Assembly (NCBI GenBank): GCA_021151825.1
Contig: JAGKWQ010000001.1
Location: 744,001-808,000, forward strand
DNA from: Cellvibrionaceae bacterium
GTDB lineage: Bacteria; Pseudomonadota; Gammaproteobacteria; Pseudomonadales; Cellvibrionaceae
Direction: 5' to 3'
Length of the DNA stretch: 64,000 nt
In this document: positions 24,833 through 33,714 of the stretch, in pieces
How positions within the stretch are numbered: position 1 is the stretch's first letter
How the letters are laid out: every line of letters starts with the position of its first letter
The notes under the pieces: model-generated
What the model was told of the DNA's origin: nothing
What the model saw: only the letters and a program-made list of their open reading frames with translations
Database searches by the model: none
Position numbers and translations under genes: made by a program

Positions 24833-25564
24833 TCAGTCATCCATTAGTATTTTCATCATTTCCTGATGATTATTAAGAAAGTCCCTTGTGACCGCATAAT
24901 GCTCAGTATCCTCATAAGCGATTTCTTCTATCCCGTCAGTAGAGAAAGAATAAATTTTAGATCTGGGATACGCTAAAAGAATTGGTGAGTGCGTTGCGAT
25001 AATAAATTGTGAGTTTTCTTCTACCAATTGGTGAATGGCAGAAACTGCTGCCATTTGGCGTGTTGGAGAAAGAGCCGCTTCAGGTTCGTCCATAATATAT
25101 AAACCATTACCCTGTAGCTTATTCAACAAAGTGGCCATAAATGATTCACCATGCGACTGTTGGTGCAATGATTTACCTCCATACATTGTCAAATAACCTG
25201 TTTTATCCATGAGTGTTGCAAGATTATAAAAACTTTCAGCACGTAGAAAGTATCCGTCTTTTGGATACTTAAAGCTTTTAATGGTTTTTAAATAATTATG
25301 TAGTGTTGAATGCGTTCGACTTGTTGAAAAAGTGGATTGTTTTGTCCCACCTTCGGCGTTAAACCCCATAGCAACTGCAATAGCTTCAATTAGGGTCGAC
25401 TTTCCTGAGCCATTTTCTCCAACAAAGAAAGTAACATCTGGGTGAAAGTCCAAAGATTCCAAACCTTTAATTGCCGGGATATTAAATGGGTATGAAGAGC
25501 GATCAAAAGATTGATCGCTCTTCATTTTTATTTCTCGTAAATATGGTTTTTCCGAAAGTTCCAT
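24833..25564 (-). CDS. Stand-alone ABC/SMC-type ATPase (AAA family, COG3910-like)
   Basis: This encodes 243 residues. All ABC-type nucleotide-binding motifs are present: Walker A FFVGENGSGKSTLIE near residue 48, a Q/lid region, signature-like QSHGESFMA near 137, Walker B LYIMDEPEAAL near 153 and switch His in IIATHSPI near 187. There is no membrane domain and no nuclease domain, unlike OLD-family proteins. Such small ATPases are widespread and often sit in defence islands, sometimes with a toxic partner. It follows the Rhs immunity candidate after 26 bases on the same strand. Enzyme class is certain, role unknown. Confidence 0.8.
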   Translation of the reverse strand: MELSEKPYLREIKMKSDQSFDRSSYPFNIPAIKGLESLDFHPDVTFFVGENGSGKSTLIEAIAVAMGFNAEGGTKQSTFSTSRTHSTLHNYLKTIKSFKYPKDGYFLRAESFYNLATLMDKTGYLTMYGGKSLHQQSHGESFMATLLNKLQGNGLYIMDEPEAALSPTRQMAAVSAIHQLVEENSQFIIATHSPILLAYPRSKIYSFSTDGIEEIAYEDTEHYAVTRDFLNNHQEMMKILMDD

Positions 25565-25590
25565 AAAATTTATTTAATGCATTATGGCAA

Positions 25591-25902
25591 CTATAAAAAC
25601 TTACTATCATCTTCAAAATAGGATGTGCCATCTAAAAAATAGAAATCGTATTTCTCTTTTAAAACATCCATATTGGAATCAATAGTACGCAACGCCAAAT
25701 CTAGAGCTTGAAGTCTATCCATTCCATATATTTCGGGATACTCAAAATCTATCCCATCATATTGGACAGAACAAACAGCCACCGTTTGTTGCTGCTCATT
25801 CTCTATAAGAGCTGGCTCGAAAACTAAAATCGCCAGCTCATACATTCGGTCTTCATTTTTTAAAGAGTAATTTAACTTCCTTTCAGCAATAACCCTTTTC
25901 AT
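25591..25902 (-). CDS. Candidate immunity protein of the full Rhs system
   Basis: This encodes 103 residues from MKRVIAERK (ATG at 25902, GAGG upstream). It begins 2 bases after the Rhs stop, so it is translationally linked to the toxin-tip end. It is small, acidic and cytoplasmic, with a pattern YELAILVFEPALIEN, then CSVQYDGIDFEYPEIYGMD and ALDLALRTI. Position immediately after the Rhs C-terminus is the standard place for the cognate immunity gene. No toxin-specific fold is recognised. Confidence 0.6.
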   Translation of the reverse strand: MKRVIAERKLNYSLKNEDRMYELAILVFEPALIENEQQQTVAVCSVQYDGIDFEYPEIYGMDRLQALDLALRTIDSNMDVLKEKYDFYFLDGTSYFEDDSKFL

Positions 25903-25904
25903 AT

Positions 25905-28559
25905 TTACCTCAGTGGTGGATAACCCATGCAACTTCTATAAGTATTTTCGGCTGCATTATAACAGCGCATCATTTTTGCGCCCGTTAAACCTGCACAGGT
26001 GTTAAGAACGGATTGTTTAGCTGCACGGCATGCTTTTTCTTTATCCAATGGATCCTCTTCTTGAGCTAATGGCGGACAATTAACTCCATCATCAGAATCT
26101 GAATCCCCATCATGAGGGGTGCTGGGCATTGGATTTGTAGGGTCATACGGTACAGTGGGATCATTCCATTCATTACCTGGCTGAGCAGGAGTATAGGGGC
26201 TCGGAAACAGCCACGGAAATAAAAATTGCCAAAATGGTTTCAATACGTTGGACCGCAATCCGTATAAATCGCTTTTGTTTAATGGGTTGCCCTCTACATA
26301 CGCATAAGTATTTATGCCTCCTTCTAATCCAATCGGATCACTCTCGATATATCTCCCAATACTCGGGTCATAATCCCGAAAGTAGTTGTAATAAAGGTTA
26401 GTTTCCGGATCAACATACTGCCCCGGAAAACGACTAAATATTTCTATACTGTTTGTCGCATTCGCCGTTAGCTTGCCGAAGGGTTCGTAATTACCCATCC
26501 ATACCACTTGCTGACTTTGGTTTGTAATAACTTGCGGGGTATTGAGGTGATCGCTGTGGATGTAATACACCGTACCACCATTATTCATAAAGGCGACTTG
26601 TTGGTTGCCCCAGTAAATATACTCGCGCAAAGTCACATAATTGCCGTCACTGACTGAAAGCAGATTTCCATTCAAGTCGTAGTGATAAATTTCCTTATTG
26701 CCATTGGCCAATGTTTTTACTGATCGCTGACCAAGCGGGTTGTATATGTATGTTGCAGCCAGCGCGCCATTTACATTGACACTCGCTAATCGATTAGCCT
26801 TGTTGAATGTAAGGTTTTGGGTACTGTTATCGTCCGCTGTCCGCTGAAGGAGATTGCCTGTCGCATCATAAGTAAAACTACGATTGCCAATACTGCGTGT
26901 CACTTGTTGAAGGCGATTATTGTTATTTTCATAAATATAATTATCTGCAACGCCATTACGAGTTTCAGAGAGACGATTGCCTACTGCATCGTAACTGTAA
27001 CCGAGATTGCCGTACCCGCCGCTCGCGGTAATCAGGCGATTAAGCGCGTCGTAACTGTAAGTTTGGTTATTTGCGCTGCTCAAGGCGTTGGTGATCGTCA
27101 GGATATTATTTGTCGGGTCATAACCATAACTGCGACTCAGCACACCACCAACCTGAATTGCACTCAGGCGATAATCCTGATCATAGGTGTGGGTATGACT
27201 CAAGCCATTGCCATAAACATAACTATTCGCTGGCCCGAACGGTAAATAACTCACTGTATCCAGTAACGTCTGTGTTGCCGCACTACCCAACTTTGTAGTG
27301 ATTTTATTGATGCGCCCTTGAGTGTCATAGTAATAGTTAACGGTGCGCCCGGAAGGGTAAGTAATCAATGTCACATCGCCTGCCAGGCTGTAGCTGTATT
27401 TAACGTATTTGGTCACCCCACTGATACTGGTGGCGAGCTGATTAATATTTCCCAGATAGTCGTAATAGAAGTTGAGTGCAACGTTATTGCTCACCTTGGT
27501 AAGCCGGCCAACACCTTTATTGGTGGATGACGTTGCATCATAGTAAAAAGATATATTTTCAGTGGAGACTGGATATTTAATGGTTTTAACGCGATTGAGC
27601 GCGTCGTAGGCATAGTTGGTAACCACACCGCGTGCATCGGTTTGGCTCAGGCGATTGCCTGCAGCATCGTAAGTAAATGTCGTTGTACCAGTATCCGGAC
27701 TGATCAGTGATGTGAGATTACCTAAACCATCATAGTTATAGGTTGTAACGTTTCCGCGAGCATCAATAACGGTTTTAATTTGATCCTGTGCGTCATACGT
27801 AAATTGGGTTTCGCCCAAATTAGGATCAATAATTTTTTTAACCCGATTAAGTGCATCGTATTGCTGTTGGGTTTGGTTATTGCGCCCGTCAGTTGTTGCA
27901 GTGCGATTATTATTGACATCGTAATTATGTTTTTCTTGCTGGCTATTATTGCCCAGCACATTCATTACGCGACTCAATTCATCAAATACATTATTCACTG
28001 AATAAGTGATAGTGCCAGACGAATTTTTAATAACGTGTTGAGTGCGATTGCCTGCAGCATCCAGCGTGTATTCAATGCGCTCATTCAAGCTATTTTTAAT
28101 GGCAACCAGACGACGTGCATCATCGTATTCGTATTGAAGGTTTACACCATTGGGTAGTGTCGTGCTGATCAATTGGCCAATAGCATCGTAACCATAGGTA
28201 GTTACTGCATCCAGCGTACTATTTGTTGGATGTTTGACCCGTGAGCTTAATAACCATCCCCGATCGTGGTAGGTAAATTCGGAAATTACCCCATTTTGGT
28301 CGGTCATTGATAACAAATTGCCATTGAGATCATAGTTGTTAAACGTGGTCGTTTGACTCAAGGCATTAGTGGTAGTCGCCACATATCCCTGTGAGTTATA
28401 AGTGTGCGTGGTTACATCAATCACATCCGTACGCGGGCCATCTTCGGTTAGCACCTGCCCTGCTGCATTGTAGGTATAACTGGTAGTTTGTTGCGCATTA
28501 ATATTCAGGGATATTAATGCTGCAAATATACTGAATGAAAATTTATTCAAGCTCATCAT
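25905..28559 (-). CDS. Secreted Rhs/YD-repeat protein with variable C-terminal tip
   Basis: This encodes 884 residues. A signal peptide (MMSLNKFSFSIFAALISLNINAQ) is followed by about 20 YD repeats (for example YSYDALNRLITASGGYG), then the Rhs core end RDYDPSIGRYIESDPIGLEG. Where the orphan copy has DPDG, this one reads KSDLYGL. The tip of about 110 residues is Pro/Asp-rich and ends in a four-Cys stretch (CRAAKQSVLNTCAG, MRCYNAAENTYRSCMG). No catalytic motif is evident in the tip. YD repeats form a hollow shell around the tip. It follows a second exported Rhs-type gene after 15 bases, and the immunity candidate comes next. An AAAGGA site precedes the start. Confidence 0.85.
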   Translation of the reverse strand: MMSLNKFSFSIFAALISLNINAQQTTSYTYNAAGQVLTEDGPRTDVIDVTTHTYNSQGYVATTTNALSQTTTFNNYDLNGNLLSMTDQNGVISEFTYHDRGWLLSSRVKHPTNSTLDAVTTYGYDAIGQLISTTLPNGVNLQYEYDDARRLVAIKNSLNERIEYTLDAAGNRTQHVIKNSSGTITYSVNNVFDELSRVMNVLGNNSQQEKHNYDVNNNRTATTDGRNNQTQQQYDALNRVKKIIDPNLGETQFTYDAQDQIKTVIDARGNVTTYNYDGLGNLTSLISPDTGTTTFTYDAAGNRLSQTDARGVVTNYAYDALNRVKTIKYPVSTENISFYYDATSSTNKGVGRLTKVSNNVALNFYYDYLGNINQLATSISGVTKYVKYSYSLAGDVTLITYPSGRTVNYYYDTQGRINKITTKLGSAATQTLLDTVSYLPFGPANSYVYGNGLSHTHTYDQDYRLSAIQVGGVLSRSYGYDPTNNILTITNALSSANNQTYSYDALNRLITASGGYGNLGYSYDAVGNRLSETRNGVADNYIYENNNNRLQQVTRSIGNRSFTYDATGNLLQRTADDNSTQNLTFNKANRLASVNVNGALAATYIYNPLGQRSVKTLANGNKEIYHYDLNGNLLSVSDGNYVTLREYIYWGNQQVAFMNNGGTVYYIHSDHLNTPQVITNQSQQVVWMGNYEPFGKLTANATNSIEIFSRFPGQYVDPETNLYYNYFRDYDPSIGRYIESDPIGLEGGINTYAYVEGNPLNKSDLYGLRSNVLKPFWQFLFPWLFPSPYTPAQPGNEWNDPTVPYDPTNPMPSTPHDGDSDSDDGVNCPPLAQEEDPLDKEKACRAAKQSVLNTCAGLTGAKMMRCYNAAENTYRSCMGYPPLR

Positions 28560-28574
28560 GATTTCCTTTCATAA

Positions 28575-30314
28575 CTAGTTGCTTAATGCACGAACAGATT
28601 GATTATCAAGCCGTCCGTTGATGTCATAACTAAACGTAGTTTCTTTGCCAGGTTCAGTTACCTTCGTTTTCAAATAAAATGTTGGATGCCATTCGGTAGT
28701 AATAGTGCGAGCCTCGGAGGTACCAAAAGCTTCTGTGCGGGATATTTCCTGGCCGAGAGAATTGTATTGATAAGTAGTTTTAATACCTTTCCAATCAGTT
28801 TTACTCTCAACCCAACCTTCAGCGGTATAGGTGTAATTCTGGTTGGCACCGGCACAATTTGCGGTAGGTTGTCCCTCTACTTTAACCACACGACGTGCGC
28901 CCGCAATATCATCAAAGCGATAAACTGTTTTTTTACCCAATGGATTGGTAACAGTGGTGCTTCCATCGGCATTGAAAACCAATGTGGTTTTATCAACGCC
29001 TGCGTGCTCACTGGAGATAGCACGACCTTGAGCATCGTAAGCCCAAGTAGCGTAACGTTTTCCTCGCTCGTCAGTAATGCCCGTCAGGAAAGTAGGAAAA
29101 CGAGTATCTTCGTAGTGATAAATACGCTCGGTATTGTCAGGGCGAATAACTTTGCTAATAAGCCCTTGACCGTTATATGTATAAGACGTTGTTTTATTAC
29201 CATCGACAGTGATACTGCTGAGTTGATTACCGGTGTAAGCAAATGCTAATTCGCGATTGGTTAAATCTTTTACGCGCATTAATAATTCACTCGTTACATC
29301 ATAAAATAATTCCTGCTTCATACCATTACTGGCAGTGATAGATAATAATTTTCCATCTGCATTGTAATCTTCAATATCACCATTGCTGGCTTTATAACGC
29401 CATGCCACAGGTGCCGCATCACTAACAGCAATTAATTGGCCTCGGCTTCCGCTTAACTCGTTGTACTGATCGCCAGTACTTAAACCAAAATTGAAAATAC
29501 CTCCATCTTCACGAATTAATTGAATCGCGCCAGGCTTAAAATAAATTTCGGTACTTTGTGCACTTTGCACAATGGGGATATTTCTAATAATTTTATTATT
29601 GCGCACAATCTGACACGTATTATTTACATATTGCGCAGAAGAACCTTGTGTCCAGTTATCGCTAATTTTAGTTTTTAAGTCATTAAATCCGCTGGTGCAA
29701 GCGGTTGCTTTACTGGCGTAAGGAGAGCTTTTAGCACGCACTATTTCAATTTTTTGTGGATCAATAATGCGGAGTGATTTTTGATATGGGTTATACCAAA
29801 AGCCACCAATCGTTTTATTTGAGTTGCTGTAGGTGCGATCAAAACCGATTTGACCAAAGCCACGAGAGTTAATATCACTTTCTTTCTGAATTTTTGCGCC
29901 GGTACTGGTATCGATTGGATTTCCAACGGGGCAAGATGTGGGCGGTGAATCCTGGGGAGCTGCGGCAACAAACCTTAATTCACAAAAACCGTTATTAAGA
30001 TTTACAGTATCTGGGGGGCATTGATAGTCAGCATTGCACGTAAACCCACCGCCACAACGATTATTAGGACACTTTATACCAAGTGTTTGGCCATGATAGC
30101 TACAAGATGCTGGTGCTAAGTACATATCAAGAAAACCGGGCCACCGAGCGTGCCAATCCTGCTTACGCCCATCCCCGGTTGGCGGCATTGTTAACTTTCC
30201 TGAAGCATATCCGTAATCATACCACCCCAGAAATGTGGCAGGAATTTGCTCTGCCTTAGAAGGAAACGCAAATAATATAAAAATTAATGTAACAAGCATC
30301 CAATAAATACGCAT
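28575..30314 (-). CDS. Secreted N-terminal Rhs-family protein with DUF6531 and YD repeats
   Basis: This encodes 579 residues. A signal peptide (MRIYWMLVTLIFILFAFPSKA) is followed by a Cys-rich region (CPNNRCGGGFTC, about residues 75-110). Then comes the DUF6531-like start of the Rhs shell, SCPVGNPIDTSTGAKIQKES near residue 128, and YD repeats from about 330 to the end. It ends within the repeat region with no core or tip. The next gene has its own signal peptide and continues the repeats, so the Rhs shell is made as two separately exported chains. This is not a simple frameshift. AAGGAAG precedes the ATG. It is probably the first gene of the Rhs operon. Confidence 0.82.
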   Translation of the reverse strand: MRIYWMLVTLIFILFAFPSKAEQIPATFLGWYDYGYASGKLTMPPTGDGRKQDWHARWPGFLDMYLAPASCSYHGQTLGIKCPNNRCGGGFTCNADYQCPPDTVNLNNGFCELRFVAAAPQDSPPTSCPVGNPIDTSTGAKIQKESDINSRGFGQIGFDRTYSNSNKTIGGFWYNPYQKSLRIIDPQKIEIVRAKSSPYASKATACTSGFNDLKTKISDNWTQGSSAQYVNNTCQIVRNNKIIRNIPIVQSAQSTEIYFKPGAIQLIREDGGIFNFGLSTGDQYNELSGSRGQLIAVSDAAPVAWRYKASNGDIEDYNADGKLLSITASNGMKQELFYDVTSELLMRVKDLTNRELAFAYTGNQLSSITVDGNKTTSYTYNGQGLISKVIRPDNTERIYHYEDTRFPTFLTGITDERGKRYATWAYDAQGRAISSEHAGVDKTTLVFNADGSTTVTNPLGKKTVYRFDDIAGARRVVKVEGQPTANCAGANQNYTYTAEGWVESKTDWKGIKTTYQYNSLGQEISRTEAFGTSEARTITTEWHPTFYLKTKVTEPGKETTFSYDINGRLDNQSVRALSN

Positions 30315-30733
30315 AAATATCTTCCTTTAATAACATCATATTGGTTTAATCAATTTTTTGTGAAAACCCTGATTTTAGATAAGAGTTCACTTTTGCAATC
30401 CATCTTGGCTGCAAAATAATTTGAAATTAGATTCTTCGACTTATAACAATGGCTATTTTTTATATTTATAAAAAATTGATTTGAAGTTTTTTATCTTACG
30501 AAGCAAGATCAGACTTGAAAATACAAGAGGGGCTGTCAGTCCAAAGCGCATACAAAAACTCCCTGTTTAAAGGTTTAAAAACTTGAATAAGTGTACTTAG
30601 CTAAAAATAATAAATCCAGCATCTTTACCTCTAAAAAAAGAGATAAAACAATCCACTAATTTTTACTAGCGAAATTATTTATACAGCTATTTTTAAAAAT
30701 TTAGTCTTACTCAAGCAAAAAAGTAAACCGAGC
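30315..30733. other. Promoter-side gap of the Rhs operon
   Basis: 419 bp of very A+T-rich sequence between the Rhs start and the HEPN stop. No gene was seen. It must hold the Rhs operon promoter and any terminator of the nucleotidyltransferase-HEPN gene, but no strong hairpin stands out. Confidence 0.4.
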
Positions 30734-31614
30734 TTACCCAAAACTCGCAATTTTCTCTTCACATAACGTTTTCGTTAGCTCTTGTAAAAACTTAACCCGC
30801 TCGCCCAGCCACAGAAGCTCTTCTTCGGATATTTTATAATGATCAGAATAGCGAGCATCTACATAAGCCTTTTTTAATAACTGAAAACAGCGGCGATGAA
30901 ATTTATTATCCTGCGGAAAAACCTCTGCAACATGTTCATTCTGTGAGATAGCCAGGGAGTTAAGTCGAACCAAGTTATGTGTATAGGGTTTATAGTTGGT
31001 TAAAACGAGAAGCAAGCATGAGAAGCAATGCTCGGCAGACTGGTGAAGTTGAAACGCTGCTATATTGCATTGAGGGATATTCAGCGCAAACTCATATTGA
31101 AGATAAAATCCTTTTGTACTTTCATACCACTTATTGTAATACCTCTCAGCAATAACTTTGTATTCCTGTGGAGTCAAGTTTCCCGGCTCAGCAAGTTCGC
31201 GCTTGTCTGATTCGTACAGAACAATTCCTTCACGTTTGATATCAGTAAAAAAGTATTGCCCCTCAACTAAAGCCGTATTCACATCATCTAATGTGTGAAC
31301 CAAAATATTCAACGGCTGGCGCACTCGCAACGCGATACGATCCTCCGCGAGATCCCAAATCTTATATTCTTCAACGAGGTCATGCTGGTTAACATCACTA
31401 ATATGTCGTAGTCACTCACATAACCGTAAGCCGGTTTGTTTACCCATTTTCCCGTCGCATAGCTACCGAACAGAATGATCTTTAGTATCCTGCCATGCTT
31501 TTTAGTACCGTTGGCAAAACCCGTCACTTGTTCCAGCTCATCACGAAGAACATCACAGATATAAGTCAGATTCTTCTGCTTTGATGACGGTAAATGATCA
31601 ATGCTGTCTTTCAT
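30734..31614 (-). pseudogene. Frameshifted nucleotidyltransferase-HEPN fusion (toxin-antitoxin type)
   Basis: Two leftward frames, 31309-31614 and 30734-31330, make one gene of the nucleotidyltransferase-plus-HEPN type once a single base is restored near 31385. The first has the minimal nucleotidyltransferase signature LFGSYATGKW with SDYDILV. Its frame then drifts into an unrelated tail, while the other frame continues sensibly as DVNQHDLVEEYKIWDLAEDR and on into RVRQPLNILVHTLDDVNTAL. The HEPN half carries helices with FQLHQSAEHCFSCLLL. Restored length would be 293 residues, normal for this family. HEPN domains are RNases or their relatives, and MNT domains AMPylate and neutralise them. Either a real inactivating deletion or a sequencing error in the TTAAC region is possible. 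Confidence 0.75.
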
Positions 31615-31797
31615 TTTTTAATGGGAGGCTCAGGTTCAACGTTGATGTGAGGCTTGTAATGTATGCGCCGGTATACACGGCTAAGTGGGAAATTTCAAGT
31701 TGTGCAGTATGTGCCCGCCTGAAGCTTGCGTAAAACGGAGATTATTGTAAATCCCGCAATACGTTTCACGCCTTACGTGCTACGCCTTGGGGAGGAT

Positions 31798-31826
31798 AAA
31801 AAAACGCGGCCATTACCGCGTTTTTT
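31798..31826. terminator. Terminator of the DUF3570 operon
   Basis: AAAAAACGCGG-CCATTA-CCGCGTTTTTT is a symmetric stem with A/T-runs on both sides, just beyond the stop of the DUF3570 gene. It also sits at the visible border between A+T-rich accessory DNA on the left and more balanced chromosomal DNA on the right. Confidence 0.85.
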
Positions 31827-31828
31827 AT

Positions 31829-33010
31829 TTAGAACCAGAAAGAGAAATACAACCGAATCACATCCGCCTGCAAACTATAAAGCGGTTCTTCGCCAGCGGC
31901 GTAATCGGTTGGTGATACGCGCGCATCGCGGAAATCGTCGTAGTCAATATCGAAATGATCCCAGTAAAGGTTGGCGGTACTTTTATCGAACCAGGGAATA
32001 AATCCGGCTGGAATTTTGTAAGTCACACCCAAGCCAACAGTTGTTGATGAGAAAGGGCTCAGTTCTTTGTCGCGCGCGAGGAAATTCTGGGCATCGCGAT
32101 AGGGAAATAAATCTGAATAAAAATCTGCACCCGTTTGATCATAAATGCGGTATTTCACTTCAAATAAAAAGCGTTCGCCATACGGATGTAAATAGCGCAG
32201 CTCGGCGTTATCAGCATCTATGCCCCAGCTATCCGAAAACTTGCGTAACTCGGCGCGAATAGAGGCGCGGTAGGGTAAATAATAAATTGCGCGCAAACCC
32301 AATGCATCACTATTACGTGTATGCGGGTATATTTCCCCCTGATACAAATAACCACCCGTGCCACTTAAATAACGCACGGAGCGATAGGGATTATTCAAAC
32401 AACTTTGTTCATCGGTAAGGTTTAAGCATTGATCCGTGGCGCTGTCGAAACTGAGCGATGCCAACAAATTTTTAGTGACGATTTGCGAAGCATTGACACT
32501 GTATTTTCGTCGTTGCAAATCGCGTTGATACGTTGGGTCAGTATTTTGGCCAACAACATCCTCACCAAAACTCACACCGAAACCGAGCGTGGTTAAATCG
32601 CCAAAAAAACTTTGATCGATACCGAAGGTATAGGTTGTTGCATCGTAATCATTTTCTTTACTTTGGGTGTAACCAAATTTCAGTGTGGAGCGGTCAATCA
32701 TATATTGGCCACTAAAACCGGACTCTTTACGTTCTTCACTGTAAGGGCTTGCGGTGGCTTGCACATCAATAGACGCGCTACTCACCATATCCACATAATA
32801 GTTAGCCGATACAGAAACGGCTGTGCCGATATTTTTGCGCACCAGGATTGATGGTCCGTCAATTTCTGCACCGCCACCATCGTAACCGTGATACAGAACA
32901 TCGATTCGTTCGTCCGGCAATACTGCAGCAAATGTTGATGATGCCAACAACATAAGGCTCGTTATTAGCCAGCGATTAATTACAGCCACAGCCACCTCCC
33001 GATGCGCCAT
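31829..33010 (-). CDS. DUF3570 outer-membrane beta-barrel-like protein
   Basis: This encodes about 393 residues from MAHREVAVAV (33010). The start overlaps the DUF4266 gene, and a GTG a few codons later is also possible. A signal peptide (NRWLITSLMLLASSTFAA) precedes DERIDVLYHGYDGGG. The rest alternates beta strands and ends in a C-terminal Phe (YFSFWF), the signature of outer-membrane barrels. DUF3570, DUF4266 and a TlpA-like thioredoxin usually occur together, as here. Molecular function is not known. It is the last gene of a six-gene envelope operon. Confidence 0.82.
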   Translation of the reverse strand: MAHREVAVAVINRWLITSLMLLASSTFAAVLPDERIDVLYHGYDGGGAEIDGPSILVRKNIGTAVSVSANYYVDMVSSASIDVQATASPYSEERKESGFSGQYMIDRSTLKFGYTQSKENDYDATTYTFGIDQSFFGDLTTLGFGVSFGEDVVGQNTDPTYQRDLQRRKYSVNASQIVTKNLLASLSFDSATDQCLNLTDEQSCLNNPYRSVRYLSGTGGYLYQGEIYPHTRNSDALGLRAIYYLPYRASIRAELRKFSDSWGIDADNAELRYLHPYGERFLFEVKYRIYDQTGADFYSDLFPYRDAQNFLARDKELSPFSSTTVGLGVTYKIPAGFIPWFDKSTANLYWDHFDIDYDDFRDARVSPTDYAAGEEPLYSLQADVIRLYFSFWF

Positions 33011-33200
33011 CGCCACCGCGCGCAGCTTCACGCGCATCAAACACATGATGCAAATAAGAGTCTGCGATTGGGTCGCGCTCAAAGCTCATGATTTCATCTG
33101 CAATTTTTTGCCGCTCATAGGGCTTCACCCAAGGTTTAATCGGGCTACAGGCGGCAACACTTAAGAGCATCACCAGCAACAGGAAGCAACGCAGAATCAT
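32976..33200 (-). CDS. DUF4266 small lipoprotein
   Basis: This encodes 74 residues. A lipoprotein signal with lipobox (LLLVMLLSVAAC|SP) would give a mature peptide of about 55 residues. It contains the conserved KPWVKPYERQKIADEIM motif and DPIADSYLHHVFDAREAARGG, and ends in GGGCGCN with two Cys, as is usual for DUF4266. Its start overlaps the thioredoxin stop (ATGA), and its end overlaps the DUF3570 start. It is probably a partner of the DUF3570 barrel. Confidence 0.85.
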   Translation of the reverse strand: MILRCFLLLVMLLSVAACSPIKPWVKPYERQKIADEIMSFERDPIADSYLHHVFDAREAARGGDGASGGGCGCN

Positions 33201-33688
33201 TCTTTAATCAGCTCGCGAATTTTATCGCGGTAGATATTTTCGTCACCGGCTTTGTAACCACGATGTACATAGCGCACCTGGCCTTTTTTATCGATCAACA
33301 CTGTGGTCGGCATAGCATCCACTTCGTATAAGCTGCTGGCTTTACTTTCGATGTCAAACAGCACTGGAAAAGTTACTTTCATATCCTTGATTAATTTTTT
33401 AGCGCCCTCGCTATCTTCTTCCACATTGATACCGTAAATAACAAAACCGGCACTGCTGTAGCGTTGGTACATAGCATCCAGCAACGGCATTTCCTTGCGG
33501 CACGGCGCACACCAGGTAGCCCAGAAATTCAACATCACTACTTTTCCGCGTGCTTCAGCCAAACGAACATTTTCGCCTGAATTACTTTGCAGCGTGAAAT
33601 CCGGGGCTGCATCAGCGTTGGCTTGCAGCGATAAAATACCCAATGAAAAAATAATCGCGACACGCGTCAGAAATTTTTGCAGAGACAT
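33197..33688 (-). CDS. TlpA/ResA-like periplasmic thioredoxin
   Basis: This encodes 163 residues from MSLQKFLTRV (33688). A signal peptide ends near ANA/D, followed by APDFTLQSNSGENVRLAEAR and the redox centre NFWATWCAPCRKEMPL, a WCAPC motif. A cis-Pro region follows in VDAMPTTVLIDKKGQV. It acts as a periplasmic thiol reductant or haem-ligation helper. Beside c-type cytochrome-like genes, it could keep CxxCH cysteines reduced. All motifs are intact. Confidence 0.9.
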   Translation of the reverse strand: MSLQKFLTRVAIIFSLGILSLQANADAAPDFTLQSNSGENVRLAEARGKVVMLNFWATWCAPCRKEMPLLDAMYQRYSSAGFVIYGINVEEDSEGAKKLIKDMKVTFPVLFDIESKASSLYEVDAMPTTVLIDKKGQVRYVHRGYKAGDENIYRDKIRELIKE

Positions 33689-33714
33689 AACTAACCCACC
33701 ATTAAAAATCAAAA

